A stretch of 64,000 nt of DNA. Origin: Haliclystus octoradiatus. Taxonomy: Eukaryota > Cnidaria > Staurozoa > Stauromedusae > Haliclystidae. The stretch covers positions 26,426,445 to 26,490,444 of the forward strand of contig OU744446.1 of the NCBI GenBank assembly GCA_916610825.1, given 5' to 3'. Within the stretch, counting starts at the first letter, position 1. Each line of letters starts with the position of its first letter. The translations under genes and the position numbers were made by a program. Below, piece after piece: positions 13,256 through 26,700 of the stretch. Below the pieces are notes generated by a model that was given only the letters and a program-made list of their open reading frames with translations, had not been told where the DNA came from and ran no database searches.

Positions 13256-16200
13256 ATGTCTTCGAATTCAAGTGGGACACTCTTGACGATCATTCGAACT
13301 GAAACTGATGCCAACTATGACGCCATATGGATCCTCATCTCTGCATTCATCATTTTCACCATGCAATCTGGCTTTGGTCTACTCGAGGCTGGTAAGTAGC
13401 AAATTCATGATTTAATTTTTCTTAGAATATCCGCGTATAAGTAAATCCGTTTATATCTTGGTAAAAAAACTTGGTATTAATGCCTTGAAATAGTTTTAAG
13501 AAACTTTTGGTACTTCTCTGAAATTAGTTTAAAGAAACAGAGATTTTTCTTGCTATTATTATTATTAGTTTTTTCTATAACGACATATATGCTTCAATTC
13601 AATTGTTATAATGTATGAAAATGAGAGGCAATTTCAATTTGTTTACTCATTTTGCTAAGGATTGGTTAGACTAGAAATTCAGTAATCGGTACAAGTGCTG
13701 TGTTTTATTGTCATTATTCTAATCAAATATATTATCCAATTTCCTTTGCCCTTTTTAAAGCTCTAAATATCAAGCTAACTAGAAATGTTTCCTGATTCAT
13801 AAAATTTAATCAAAAAATTATTACTCTAATTTACCGTTACCAACTCATCTCCTGAACTTGCATTATCGTCATCGTCATCACCATTCAGAAACGTCATTCA
13901 GAAATCTGATTATAGCTATAAGATTTTTCACAGGACTGATCTGTCATGATCCGTTAATCCGTTGCAACTGTAAAATAAGATACGCAATATATTGCTGGAG
14001 TGTACGTGGAGACGTCTAGCAGGTGAATGCAATAATTAATTATACAGACATATAGCAGAATTAATTTCATAAAATATTAACAGCATAAATTGAAAAATAA
14101 AATTTAACTCTCATTTAAACATATTTTTATGCCATTTTTAAGCTGGGTACATTCATTTGATTTTTCTAATTAGCTTGCACTCTCGTTTAAAAAAAATCGA
14201 AAGATATGTTTTTCCTGATGCAAATAGATCGTAAATAGACTATTGTGTTAATTATTTTCGCTCTCTTTTATGATTCATCGCGGCATAATATAATATAGTC
14301 CGATATATATAACAATAGGGCAATCAATTGCCTATTGTAGCTCAGGTTGAGAGCCTTCCTAGTTTTTGTCAATACTATTCTCCTTTGGTCACAAAAACTA
14401 GGCAGGAGAACAACTACCATGCAAGAGGCCTATTTCCATCTAAATCATTTATTTCAAAATAGAAAATAGAGCTATTCTCATCGGCCATGTTGGTGTTCCA
14501 TAACAGTACATCACAGTGTCATGGTCTTTTCAAAATGCACCAACCGGGCTATGATCTTTTCTTGGAATATTCCTCGATGGACTCATTGGGAACCCGTGAA
14601 AAAGCAAAATCGGATCGATTGAAAATGCCGTCCTTTCGTTATCCTTTCGTCAGGTTTTGATTTGGGCGTTGACCCAGTTACAGTATAAAATTCTATCAAC
14701 ACATATGTATTCATCAGGCTAAAATAGTAAAATCGATCTTCGTATATATTTTACACTCCTCTTCACTCTTCGTTTCTGTTTCTTTTGGTAATTACGCTAA
14801 ACTAACTATACATAACAATTATAACAATCACTAAAAATAAAACAGATACTACAGACATTTGTTCAGACATTTGTATAGAAATTTTCTAGACAATGAAACA
14901 ATTCTTACATTACATTAATTTTAGGTACTATATCTCGAAAGAGTGAAACCAATGTCATGATTAAGAATGTCGCAGATATTCTATTCGGTGGTTTGGCATA
15001 CTGGATGTATGGTTACGCCTTTGCATTTGGTGAAGGTGATGGAAGCAATGCATTCACTGGCTTGGGAAATTTCTTTACAATGCTTAATGGAGAAGAAATA
15101 GGACCATTGTATGCAAAATTCTTTTTTCAACTTTCATTTGCGACAACAGCAACAACGATTGTGTCAGGTAAGTTTCTATCACATTATTAGTCAATACAGT
15201 ATAGCCACTGATGCATTGTTGATGAGATGTGCCATTAATTATTTGAATTTGATTTATTGATTCTATTTTATCAGGTGCAATGGTCGAACGAGTTTACATG
15301 AAGTCGTATATGCTGTTTTCGTTCCTTAATATTCTGGCGTATTGCTTCCCAGCCCATTGGGTATGGGGAAGCAATGGATGGTTATTTGAAAAAGGGGTCA
15401 TCGACATTGCTGGGGATGGTCCCGTTCATATGGTTGGTGGAGCTGCTGCCCTTGTGGCAACTATCTACCTTGGGCCACGAAGAGGAAGATTCGAAGAAGG
15501 ATCACCCCCTGAGACAATGTCAAATCCTACCAACGTCATCCTTGGTACGTTCTTTCTTTGGTGGGGATGGCTTGGATTCAATTGCGGTAGTACGTTCGGG
15601 ATGAGTCAAGGCAAATGGCGATTGGCTAGTAGAGCTGCTGTGGTAACCATCAATGGAGCGATCGGGGGTGGACTATTTGCAGTTTTTTATTGTTATGTGA
15701 TTCGGTTCAAAACTTACAAACAGAAGTTAGACGTTGGTACGTTATCAGGTGGTGTTCTGGCTGGCCTGGTCTCCGTCACTGCTATTTGTGCTGTTTGTAA
15801 GCCATGGGAAGGTCTCGTTGTTGGCATAATTGGCAGCATGATTGCTATCGCAGGTATGGATTGGATCATACTGAGATTTCTATCATTCAGGTTGTACTGT
15901 AGTAGATATTTATATGACATTGAATTTGTTTGTTTTATTCAAGGAATGGAACTGCTGCAGGTGCTCAAGATCGATGACCCCGTTGGAGTTATTCCTGTTC
16001 ATTTATTTGCTGGTGCATGGGGACTAATTTCTGTTGCATTTTTCGTTGAAAAAGATGATCTTGGTGGATTTAGCACTCAGTATGGCATCCTCCAAGGTGG
16101 CAATGCTGAGATCCTTGGATGGCAGCTTCTTACAGCAGTTGTTATAACAGCATGGGCAATGGTTATCGCACTGATTGAGGTGGGTTGGTCATCCTAAATA

Positions 16201-16601
16201 TAATTCGAGTTATAGAATAACTTGACAAGTATAGTTCATATAATAGTGAAACCGTAAACTAAACCATTTTAATTGTATCAAAATCAGTGTGCATGTCCAA
16301 ATTAGTACGATAATTAATTTTTGTTTATCTCTTAACTTTTTAGATTTTTATCATTGATAAACTATTTGGTTTTCGGCTTACTCCCGAAGAAGAAGCACTT
16401 GGTGCAGATTTTGTTGAGCATGGAATAGCTGATGGTTTATACGGAACAACGGACGCGCTGGATGTGCTCAAGTTTAAATCTGGCTCATATGTCCTTTCTG
16501 ATCTAAGTACATCAAACATTGATCTACAGCAGCAGCAACAACAACAACAACAACATGCACCTCCTCCAAATCGTCAGGCGCTTGGAGGGTACAGGTCATA
16601 A
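13256..16601 (+). CDS. AMT: Ammonium transporter, AMT/MEP/Rh superfamily (AMT branch)
   Basis: Membrane channel-type transporter for ammonium/ammonia. Exons 13256-13391, 14925-15167, 15275-15853, 15944-16179 and 16344-16601 join in phase to 483 residues, matching the usual 11-helix family size. The first helix is at about residues 24-45 (AIWILISAFIIF), followed by SGFGLLEAG. The family segment FFFQLSFATTATTIVSGAM is at about 110-129. The Asp of the ammonium-binding vestibule is D170 (VIDIAGDGPVHMVGG). The twin pore histidines are H178 (PVHMVGG) and H339 (IPVHLFAGAWG). The cytoplasmic tail ends in a nine-Gln run followed by HAPPP. The start was chosen because the ATG opens the family's N-terminal helix with no upstream Met in frame nearby. 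The 90-base third intron (15854-15943) has no in-frame stop and is a multiple of three, so an unspliced reading stays open. It interrupts a conserved AGMELL segment and so is almost surely removed. Confidence 0.94.
14358..14402. repeat. Short hairpin in AMT intron 1
   Basis: CCTAGTTTTTGT at 14358-14369 is repeated in reverse complement at 14391-14402. This may be a remnant of a small inverted-repeat element. The rest of this 1.5 kb intron shows no gene. Confidence 0.4.
16531..16557 (+). repeat. CAG/CAA run encoding nine glutamines in the AMT tail
   Basis: Three CAG followed by six CAA codons lie just before HAPPPNRQALGGYRS at the C-terminus. Mixed CAG/CAA codons make the run less prone to slippage than pure CAG. 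Confidence 0.9.
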
Positions 16602-16689
16602 AGTAGAACTTTTAATTTGTATTAGTTACATTGTCGGTATTTTCATGTCATTTCACTATAAGTTAATTTGCTATATATGAAATGTTTTT

Positions 16690-16695
16690 ATTAAA
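16690..16695 (+). promoter_or_regulatory. Candidate poly(A) signal (ATTAAA) for the ammonium transporter
   Basis: ATTAAA lies about 90 bases after the AMT stop. No AATAAA was seen closer. Confidence 0.35.
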
Positions 16696-17727
16696 ACTGG
16701 ATACTTTTAAATTAATTTTAAATCATTATATATAAATTATATATGCATTTGCTGATAACGAACTGACTTTGATTTGGTGTTAAAATCACATGTTGAAGAG
16801 ATATGATGGTCAATCCATGATTATATATTAAAGGCAGAAAATTGACCATCGCACTTTGCGAGCTCAAAGTTAAAAATTTAATGCTATTTCCCAAGTCACA
16901 AGTAGTGTGCATTCAGAGAATTGAATAATGTATTAAATAACCTTAAGGCCAGAGGAATTGATGATCGAGACTTCGGAGGAGAAATTTGCGGATTAAATCG
17001 TGATGGAATTGGGTTTGTTGATTTTAGAAGGATATCGAAAAAATTAAAACCCAATGATATATGTGCATTAATAAAGGATCACGTGAATGGGAGTAGAGCC
17101 ATTAGACATACCGAGACCATCGGGCGAGTTCTCTAACACGGATTTCGGTGGAATCGAGTGATGTAATTACTGTATGTTCAATAATAGAGAAAGAATCAAG
17201 TTGCAAGCACACTTAGCATTGATGTATAATTTGAATGCGAGAACTAAAAGTAACATTTAGCAAAATTCACAATTATGTACATAGGAATAGACAATCTATA
17301 AATATAATATTAGCGATTCATTATTGAAAACGGTGCTAAAAAAAACGAAAAACGATGCAAAAGTAGAATTTGAATTTGATTTGTCGAGAGAACAATTGAA
17401 CTCGAAATGATCCAATGACAATTAAGTTTGAAGCTGCTAGTCTGCTGCTGAATAGACGATACAGCATAGTAACTGAGAATCATAGCTCAATAAATGTGGT
17501 GTCAGAGAAAGCAGAACAAATAGGCTATTTTTTGCTTCATAAACAGCGTGCAAATGAAATCAACGCTTATTTGACATATATGATCTTGCAAGTGGGAGTT
17601 GAAGATAACTGGTTATATATATGCCGTAAAGGCCCTGCAAATATGCATTTTCAAATTTTTGTCAAAAGTCTGGTCGCAATACCCAGGTGGTCGGAAACGA
17701 GATTTGTAATATTCTTGCTTCTCTAAG
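16696..17727. other. Intergenic region between AMT and XPNPEP1 with two unexplained open frames
   Basis: No recognisable gene. Two + strand open stretches stand out: 16921-17136 (containing DRDFGGEICGLNRDGIGF) and an ATG-initiated 103-codon frame at 17418-17726, which ends with TAA directly before the XPNPEP1 start. Neither resembles a family I know. Either could be chance or decayed coding sequence. Confidence 0.3.
17711..17727 (+). promoter_or_regulatory. Splice-acceptor-like sequence abutting the XPNPEP1 start codon
   Basis: ATTCTTGCTTCTCTAAG stands immediately before the ATG. It is pyrimidine-rich and ends in AG, so it looks like a 3' splice site with no 5' UTR left after it. It could accept a spliced leader, as in tunicates, or an upstream non-coding exon. 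Confidence 0.35.
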
Positions 17728-20700
17728 ATGGCGGCCCTTACCCCCACATCCAAAGTAATTCTTTCTGGTTTACGATCCCTTATGAAAAGAAAAGAATACA
17801 TTAAAGAGCCAATTCAAGCATACATAGTTCCCTCAAAAGATCCTCACCAAGTAAGTGATAAAATAGGAAATGACGGGATTGGTTCAACGCTAATATTAAT
17901 ACAGTATACAAATATAATAATAAAGATAGATTTATCTATCGTCAGATGTGATAGTGCTCAATACCGATTAAACATTGGCAGAGCTGTAATACATAAGGAT
18001 GGTGACTGAGTAAAAAAAAACACATTCTGGAAGAATGTGTTTTCTTTGACTCAATCACCATCCTTATGTACAGTATACAAATATAAAACTTGTTCTTTTC
18101 TCAATCATTGTCTCCTTGCTGTAAGGATACAATACCTAACTGCAAACTCTTGCAAGCTTACCAACCAAGCATAAAATATGGAAATGGTCTTCTTTTCTAG
18201 ACCATGGGCTTATCAATCTGAAAGATCCCTCCGTCTCAATGATGCTGCTTGCTCACGATTTTATTATATTGATGAATCTCACAGTGTTTGATACCTCGTA
18301 GCATGAAGTTTTCATTTCTTTTTTCGGTGGGTGTAAAATACCGACCCGCCGACTCGCCGACCACACAGACCAGATTGATTTAATCTAGAATTTCGAGGTT
18401 GACATGACGAATACTTCACTGCGTTGTACAGAATATTTTGTATGAACTTTTGATTCATATATACGATATTTATTATTTCGCCAGTTTAAATATGACCGAT
18501 AAGTGTGATAAGCAAGGTGAACAAGGACGGTACTTGAGCATTTACGGTATAATATTATAACGTTGGTGCTAAAGTAAAGGAAAGAATACAGAAAATTAAG
18601 AAAAGCGAATGTTTTAAAACTTGAATAACTGTTTAAATTTACATGAAATTTACAGTCAAGGTTCCACATAACAATAACAGGAATAATAACAATCCACATC
18701 TCGTAAATATGTATTACTACGAAACATAAACAACGTGGATTGATGTGCGTGTCATAATTGTGTCGATGCTTTCCCAGTTGAATTGTTGAGCTGAACAAAT
18801 TGGAAGAATTAATTCGACGGAGAACATACCTATTAAAGAAAATTTATAAATCTTCAGCAGAAAGTTGTTACAAAATATTCTGCACAACGCCGTGAAGTAT
18901 TCGTCATGTCAACCCGAAAATTCTAGATTAAATCAATCTGGTCTGTGTGGTCGGCGAGTCGGCGGGTCGGTATTTTACACCCACCGTTCTTTTTTAGCTG
19001 TGGTGAATGACGATTCCAACGGTTTCTTTAAATGCCATAAAATTACATCATATGGTATAACCATCAAAACGTGCCAAGAAAATGTAGTGTAAACACTTGA
19101 TATGGTGTTGATATGATATATATATTTCGTCATTTTGACACTAGCGACCATAAATCCTCGGGAGAGGGGACACACCCCCAGTGGGTGGCAATATTTCAGA
19201 TTGATAAGCCCATGGTCTAGACTAGAAGACCTTTTTGGCTTTTCCGTATTTTGGGCTTGGTTGGTAAGTTTGCAAGAGTTTGCGGTTTGGTATTTTACCC
19301 CTACCGGTCTCCGTGCAACTCTGCTGACTCTCATTCATGTACATCATTTCTTTAGTCTTTAGCTATCGTTTAACATTAAAAGCTATTTACAATAGTAACG
19401 ATGAAAATATGTTACAAAACACAAACACTCGTTCAATCATGCCATAACATATACATGACATCAGATCTCGACACTTTATATAACATCAAAACAACATATT
19501 AATACATGCAATATCAAACTTTCAAGCGGATTTGACCTATTTTATTTGAATTGAATTCAAATCTATGTCAGATTCTGAGATTCGAGACTACCTAATCTAA
19601 TTTCCACGGGGAAAACTGACATCTAGTTTGAGGATTCCTATTTAAGTTTAGCGATACTTCCCCTGTGCTTTCCAACGGTAGAAAATTATATTTTTATGAA
19701 GGTCCAACAAGAGAAGTTTCAATTCTTTTTCAGATTTGGCCCTGTAATTTCATCTTTTATTTATATAGAATGCTTAAACCTAACATATTTTGTTGCAGCA
19801 TAGATTTAACACTGTAGGCCTATTTTTAGGAGAAGGATCCATCCTAGGCCTAGTTAATAAAAAGTTAATTTTAAAATGTTTTAAAAATAACATCAATATG
19901 AGTCGTAGTGCTTATCTTTGCACATCTTATCCTACTAAGGGATTGATAAATATATTCAAGTTATCCAGATCTCAATAGTGAGATCATTTGAAAGGACCAT
20001 CTGACGGGTCTGTTAGTAAAAAGTCTTTAAAATTGGAATTTTGACAATGAGCAGAAATTGGAAACATATATAAGAAACGTATATTTGTGATGATATGGGT
20101 GACTGACTGGAACACCAGTTTATGAACGAACAAGTTATAAACTACAGAGGTGTACAGGAGCCAAAAGTCAAACTCCAACTCAGGCAGGAGTATCTATATT
20201 TCAACAGGAGCCGGACTGGAGTGAATTTTTTTGCCATTCTGGAGCAGGAGTCAGAGCCAGAGTCTAGAATGCAATTCTGATAACTTTTTAATAATCATTG
20301 TAAAGTTGAAAATTGCCTGCACATTTCTAGAGGTTGTTGGATTCTAGGACTGGTTACGTATTTCAAATTATGTTAATCTATTTTGTACTTTCCTATGTTT
20401 GCTTAATTTTGTTTGATAAATTAATCCATTTTTTGACTTTGTACAGGAGTTTATTTGAAATATTTTGAAATCGGGGTTGGATTCGATTTTCCTTACATTT
20501 TCGGAGCCAGACTTGGAATCAAACACCTCTGAGAATTCTGACTCCGTACACTCATGTCTGATAAACAGTTAATGAACATTAAATTTCCTGTTTTTTATTA
20601 AATGTTTGTGAAAGTTTCAATAAACTGTTCATTCATAGTAGTGTTTGAGAAAAATTTCATGAAAATTAGACCATTTATGTTTCCCCACGATAATTGCTAT

Positions 20701-23700
20701 TGTTATGATAATTATAAGGCAACATATGCTAAGTAGCTCATTTTTATTTAATTATAAAAATGTGTGTTGGTCTAGATCCACGTGTTAAAATTCAAACCAT
20801 CTTCAAATCTATCAATTCAACATAAAGTTCATGATCTGTACATGAACCTCCTATTAAAGAGCTCATTAACTTTACAGGCAACAATTTATAAACAGTTTAT
20901 GAATAGTTCATGAATAGTTGATAACTCGTTCATGAACGTTAAATAATCTATTTTTCATGGAATTTTCCATGAACTGTCCCCACAGGGGTTCCAGACTTGA
21001 AAATATTAGAACATTTTAATTGAAGTATAATAATATTACATGTTTTACAGTTAATCAAGTACTAAAAGACTGAGGGACACCCTGTAAGCACAAATGGTTT
21101 ATTATATTGGAGTGACTTTTAACAAATTACTTACAACTAAATAAACATTTGTGCGCCGATGAGGAATTGAACCGCGACCTCCTGCACAGAGTGCGGACAC
21201 GCTGCCATTAGGCCACCAGTGCACAAATTATTTAAACCATGTAAATTGACTTTTGTGACATGTGAAAACCAATGGGGTTATCATTGATTGCCTTTTATTT
21301 TTTTGAAACATCGGAACATTTGAACATTACTCAAATTCACAACATTTTTGTTATCATGGGCTGTAACTTACAGATTGTCATTATTGGTTTAACGGAGCAA
21401 CATTGACCGGTGGCTGCTACGAGCTCATCTTGAATTAAGCTTAGCGTATACTCAATGATCAATATCAGTTATGGCTTAGTATGGCTTCAAATTTCAAGTT
21501 TCAGCATGGTTTCAGGCACAGAAACAATACAAACGACAAACACGCATGTGACTCTAAGCGTGTAGAGCCCACCAGTCATATTTTCCCCCATTAATGAACT
21601 CTCACAAGTAGATAGACGGCTTTTCACTAAAAAACTAACAACCTGTTCATGCATAATGGTAAAACTGAATGCATTTTATTCGGCACACCATCAACAATTT
21701 CATCCATGGTGAACTGACTGTTCATATTCAAGGCAAAAAGCTACAGTGTGCCAGTAAATTCAAATATCTAATATATATATCAAGTGTCATCTTTGATTAG
21801 TCATTAACGTGGAAAGAGCATGTTAGCTACACACTAGGGAAAGCATGAAAACGGATAGGGATGTTTGGATGTGTCAGAAAAGACATCAGCATGCATTCTG
21901 CCAGAACAGTACAGTATACTGCTCGTTAATTCTGCCAATATTTGACTATTGTAATACAGTCTGGAACTACTGCGGAATGGTTTCCACAAATGAGTTGGAG
22001 AAAATGCAAAACCGTGCTGCAATAATTATGATGAAAACCCATCGGACTGAAACAGCAACAAAATATCTTCAGTTTGATACCCTCTAACACTGACGACAGC
22101 AGCATATACTTAATTTTGTAAATATATGTATAGATGTAGATAAAAGATGCCCATTATATTTTCAAAACTGTTTCATTCTCAACAAAGACATTTATGTAAG
22201 AACAACCAGACAGAGTAACAAACTTTAGTCGTCCGCTATTAAATTTGAATCAGCAAAGGAGGCTTTTATCATGGCAGTAAAGTTTGAATAGGTAGTAGGG
22301 CTACATAACACTAGTTAAGTAGTTTTAGATTCTTCGTCAATCATTCAAGTTGATATTTTTAAATTCAATTGTACATATTCTTTAGTCAGTTAATATTTTT
22401 ATTTATACATTGTTATTAAGGGATTACATCACTCTTGTGAGTGGGTTATCGGAATTTAGATCCACAAGTTCAATAACAACAAACGAGAAATCCATATCGT
22501 AAACTCGGCGGCCTCGTTTACGATATGGATTTCTCGTTTGTTGTTAGAGAACGAGTGGGTTTAAATTTCGATGGCCCACGAACAAAGAGTGATGTAATCA
22601 TTTTAATAATCATGTAACATAACTTTTGTCTGGAACATCAATTGTCTCTCATCAATTTCCATACAACAATGACTTGTTTTCTAATTTAATGGTTCATTGA
22701 TTTTTAATTAAATACAATTTGAATGAAATTCTTACGAATATCATTTCAAATTATAAAGCGAAGAATTCAATATAATTGTTTTTCCAACATGTTTGCAATA
22801 TTAAAAATATAGTAAAAGTAACATCTGAATATAGCAAATCCCAAGCTGTTACTTTTTTTAATTTTTCAATTGAATTTTCAATTACCAATTATACATTTGA
22901 TTTGAAGTTATGAAAAAATATTCAATCTGTCGCAGCTAGTCGCCATTTTCAAAACATGTTTTCTAGCTGTTTGGTTAAAGCCGTGCAGGTATAACTCTAT
23001 AACCGCACACGTGCAGGTATAGACCTATACCCGCACGCTTTTAGTGATTACCATGGAATATCGTGGGTTGTCTTGACGTAACTGCTAAACACGTGGTACA
23101 AATCCACCAATCATGACTCGAGTTTTTTCAAGTGATTATTAATGTAAGTTATACATTTTCAGTTCTAGAGCCTCTATTTATAGCAGTAATTTACATTATG
23201 TATTTTGCTAGAAGAGTTTCACCCTGTTTAAACAAAGGTATATATATACATACATTGCCTTCAGATTATCTAGCAGATTCCACTCTCTTTCGACTGTTGA
23301 TTATTTCTGTTTGTAAATCAATATCAACTTTCCAATTTCAACATTCAAAAACAGCTTGTTGTTAAATGAGTATTGATAAATTTGTAATACTTTGAGGAAA
23401 ATTATTATTTATTTATTATTATTTAGATTTCATTTCATCTTTATTTTCATCCAGCATGGCTTTCAGAGTTTCTTAAATTTATGCTGATTTTTCCATGCTG
23501 AAAGCCACACAAGAACTAGACCTGATCTGACGAAAATACCAAAATATTGAGAAGCACCATTTGATAGTCATTTCGAAGATGAAAGTCTTTCAAATTTATC
23601 CAGGCAAATAATAAGGCCTACTGGTCTACTACTCCAGTTTGTTTCTTTTGATTCGGAGATTGGAGCTTTTACTATGATTTCTCAACTTGTTTTAGCAAGC

Positions 23701-26700
23701 GCAAACATCAAAACTGTTTGCAATATAAGTAGATTCAAATCTATCTCTATTCCAGTGTATAAAACATTGATGAAACAATGTCCTAATAATGCTCATATCT
23801 TATTTCCAGAATGAATATATTGCTCCGTGCCATAAGAGAAGGCAATTTGTCAGTGGATTCTCAGGGTCTGCAGGTTTGTATTCAAGTTCAACATAATCAA
23901 TACATATATAGGCCATATAAAAAGAGAGCATCAATAAAGGATTGGTTTTTGAGTAGACTGTCACAGATAGAGACCAATTTAGAAATTAAGGAATGATCTA
24001 TGGGACCACCATTAATTTATCTCAAAATATCTGTGAACAGTTGTATCAAAACTCATTGGAAAACGATTGATAAAAGCAGATAGATTAACTAATAACTAAT
24101 GCAAACTAAAATTGAAAGTCATGAATATCTCTTCCATCATAGAAAAGGAATATATAAAGTTTCAAAACAAAAACTGCTCAACATGCAAATTGAAGTTCTG
24201 CATGATTTATTTTGTAAGCAAACAGCTTGTTACATCGAAACCGATGACTGTTTGCCTATAAATTACCATGGTTGCTGGGATGTTCTATATGGTTTATCAA
24301 TTGGATTGGCAGTATATATAAGTCTATGTCTTTCCTTGAAAAACATTTGTTGCCGTCTGGTCAGGTAATTGCCCGTAATTTTATTGTATTACAATTGGTA
24401 TACCTTGATATTGATATATATTTTTTATACTGATACAAGACAGTATAAGTCTACAATCATTAAGAATGTGACATTTCTTTGAAAGTGAGATCATATTGTA
24501 GTTTCATTTGGTTCTAATTAAATTCTGTTGGAGCCCATGTATAATAGCCAGCTGTGAGTTGCAAATAAATTGACCTCTATAGACAGGTGTTCTTTATAGA
24601 AAGGTGGTCTTTAATTGAATATTGCCTGGACAGACGATAATTTAAATAATTTAATATTAAATATTCTGATTGAAGATATAGATTTAAATTGCCAACGACA
24701 CTGCAGTTTATCATTCTCACGGCAATGTAAGCGTATTGGAGAAAAACTAAAATACAATTTTAAAATACTGTTTTCATGGTTTGTAAGTAATACGCTGATA
24801 GTTAATGCCACAAAAATGCAATGCATTGTCCTAGGATCAATAGCACCATCAATAGTAGTCAATGCTGTAATCTCTCTGTCAAGCCATTTGAAACTACTCA
24901 AAGTTACGCTAGATTACAAGCTTAGCTATAAGAAGCCTATCAAATATATAAAAATAAAGGTTACCCAGAAGTCTTCTTGCTTAGCTAGATTGAGACATTT
25001 AGTTGATGAGCAAACAGAAATCATTTTTTAACGTATTTGTAATGCTCCATTTCACTTATGCAATACCTTGTTATTTAGTATATCGAAATCTTCACAAAAA
25101 TGCCTTGATTATACATTACGCAGGTCTGTCAAACATATATGCGGATTAACCTTTAAAACATCATCAGTACAATGCTTTGACATCTTGGGAACTGAATTAT
25201 GCAACCCTCATTATGAATTATGAGGTAGAATAGCCTCCTTGCAGCCGTTTGTTTTAATTTGTTGGGATACAAACACGGGATATCCCAAAATATACTGGAC
25301 TAAAGGGTTACCACACGGAAGCCGTGTTTGGATCGCCTAATCCAAACACGAGGGATGTTGGGAGACACGAGAAAGCATCAGAAAAACAAAAGCCCGTAGG
25401 GTATTTAAAGTGTTTTTCAGCTGTTTGATAAATATATTGATTTATATGGTGAGGTCGTTAATTGTTATTCATCGAATTCAGGGTTCATCAAAAGGTTCAC
25501 CCTTCTGGAATCCTGGATGCATTTCAACATTTCTTTCTGAAATTTTTTACTGATGTTTGACCAATAAATGATGAAAATATCAATTTTTTCTAAATCTGCT
25601 CCAACCTTCCGGAATCTAGGAATCTAGTATTCCTATTGTTGTCGAACCATGATCAAATTCAAAGCCAACATCAAAAAGTCTTGCTTTATTTTAATCATCA
25701 AAATGGTGTTGTTATATGTTATTAAGCTTTTATCTAAAAAGTCCAGCTGTCCTTCTCAGTCAGTCTTTAAAAAATATGTTATTAGTTTTATTGAATTGTA
25801 GTATTTACTTGTATTTTGTAGGCCTGTGAATTGCTGCTCTATTCATAAAATCCTATGGTCATAGTTAATTCTTTCACCCGATTACAGTCCTCTAATAATT
25901 TTTGTAGATGGGTGAAATATCACTGAAAACATTTCATTTTTTTTCTCACACAGGAACAGCTGTAGTTACTTCAGACAGAGCTCTAATGTGGACAGATGGA
26001 AGGTATTTCTTGCAAGCTGAAAATGAGATGGACTCCAGTTGGTGGCTAATGAAATCTGGTATTAGGACACAATCAAATGGGCTGTAACTATTACTATTAA
26101 ATCAATTACTAATCAATTGTTATATTATAAGAACATTTCAATCATTGCTATTCTCACTTGGAGGATATATATATAATAATATACCCAATCAAGTCAAAGT
26201 TAGTAAATTGACCAATTTTTATGTACTTTCTGTGTGAAAAAAGTTTATGAACCAGTTTATTGGCAATTATTTTCTTATTCAACGCCCCTGTTGTAAGGCC
26301 TTGTTATTTGAAGAAGTCTCAAATATCATTGTTTGACATGAAGGCTTTATTTGTTCAAGCAGGAAAGCTTCATGTCTGCCCACAATAGCACTTGATTTTG
26401 CCCTAGCGCCTGTGCATGAACATCCGGTTGAATAAAGCAAATGTTACTTATGGTCAAAAATTTCCTCTACCCTTCTCGACGCTAGCAGAATAATAAGCCT
26501 TGGCACTATCCGTCTATTTGCTCTGAAAGAATTGCAGCTTGTGTCAATGCTTTGCGATGCGTAACCTCAATGTATCGATAAAAGGCTGTCGCGTTTATAA
26601 ATAGGGCGTCAAAGGTGATTGATTTTAAAATTATGTTACGGAAAGCGAAAGAAGAGGTAAGAACATCAAAATGAAGGAATAGATCATTTTATGACATTAA

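Noticed and set aside
15854..15943. Reading the ammonium transporter straight through this segment as one exon.
   Set aside because: The 30 extra residues break the conserved AGMELL block, and a consensus donor and acceptor bound the segment exactly in phase.
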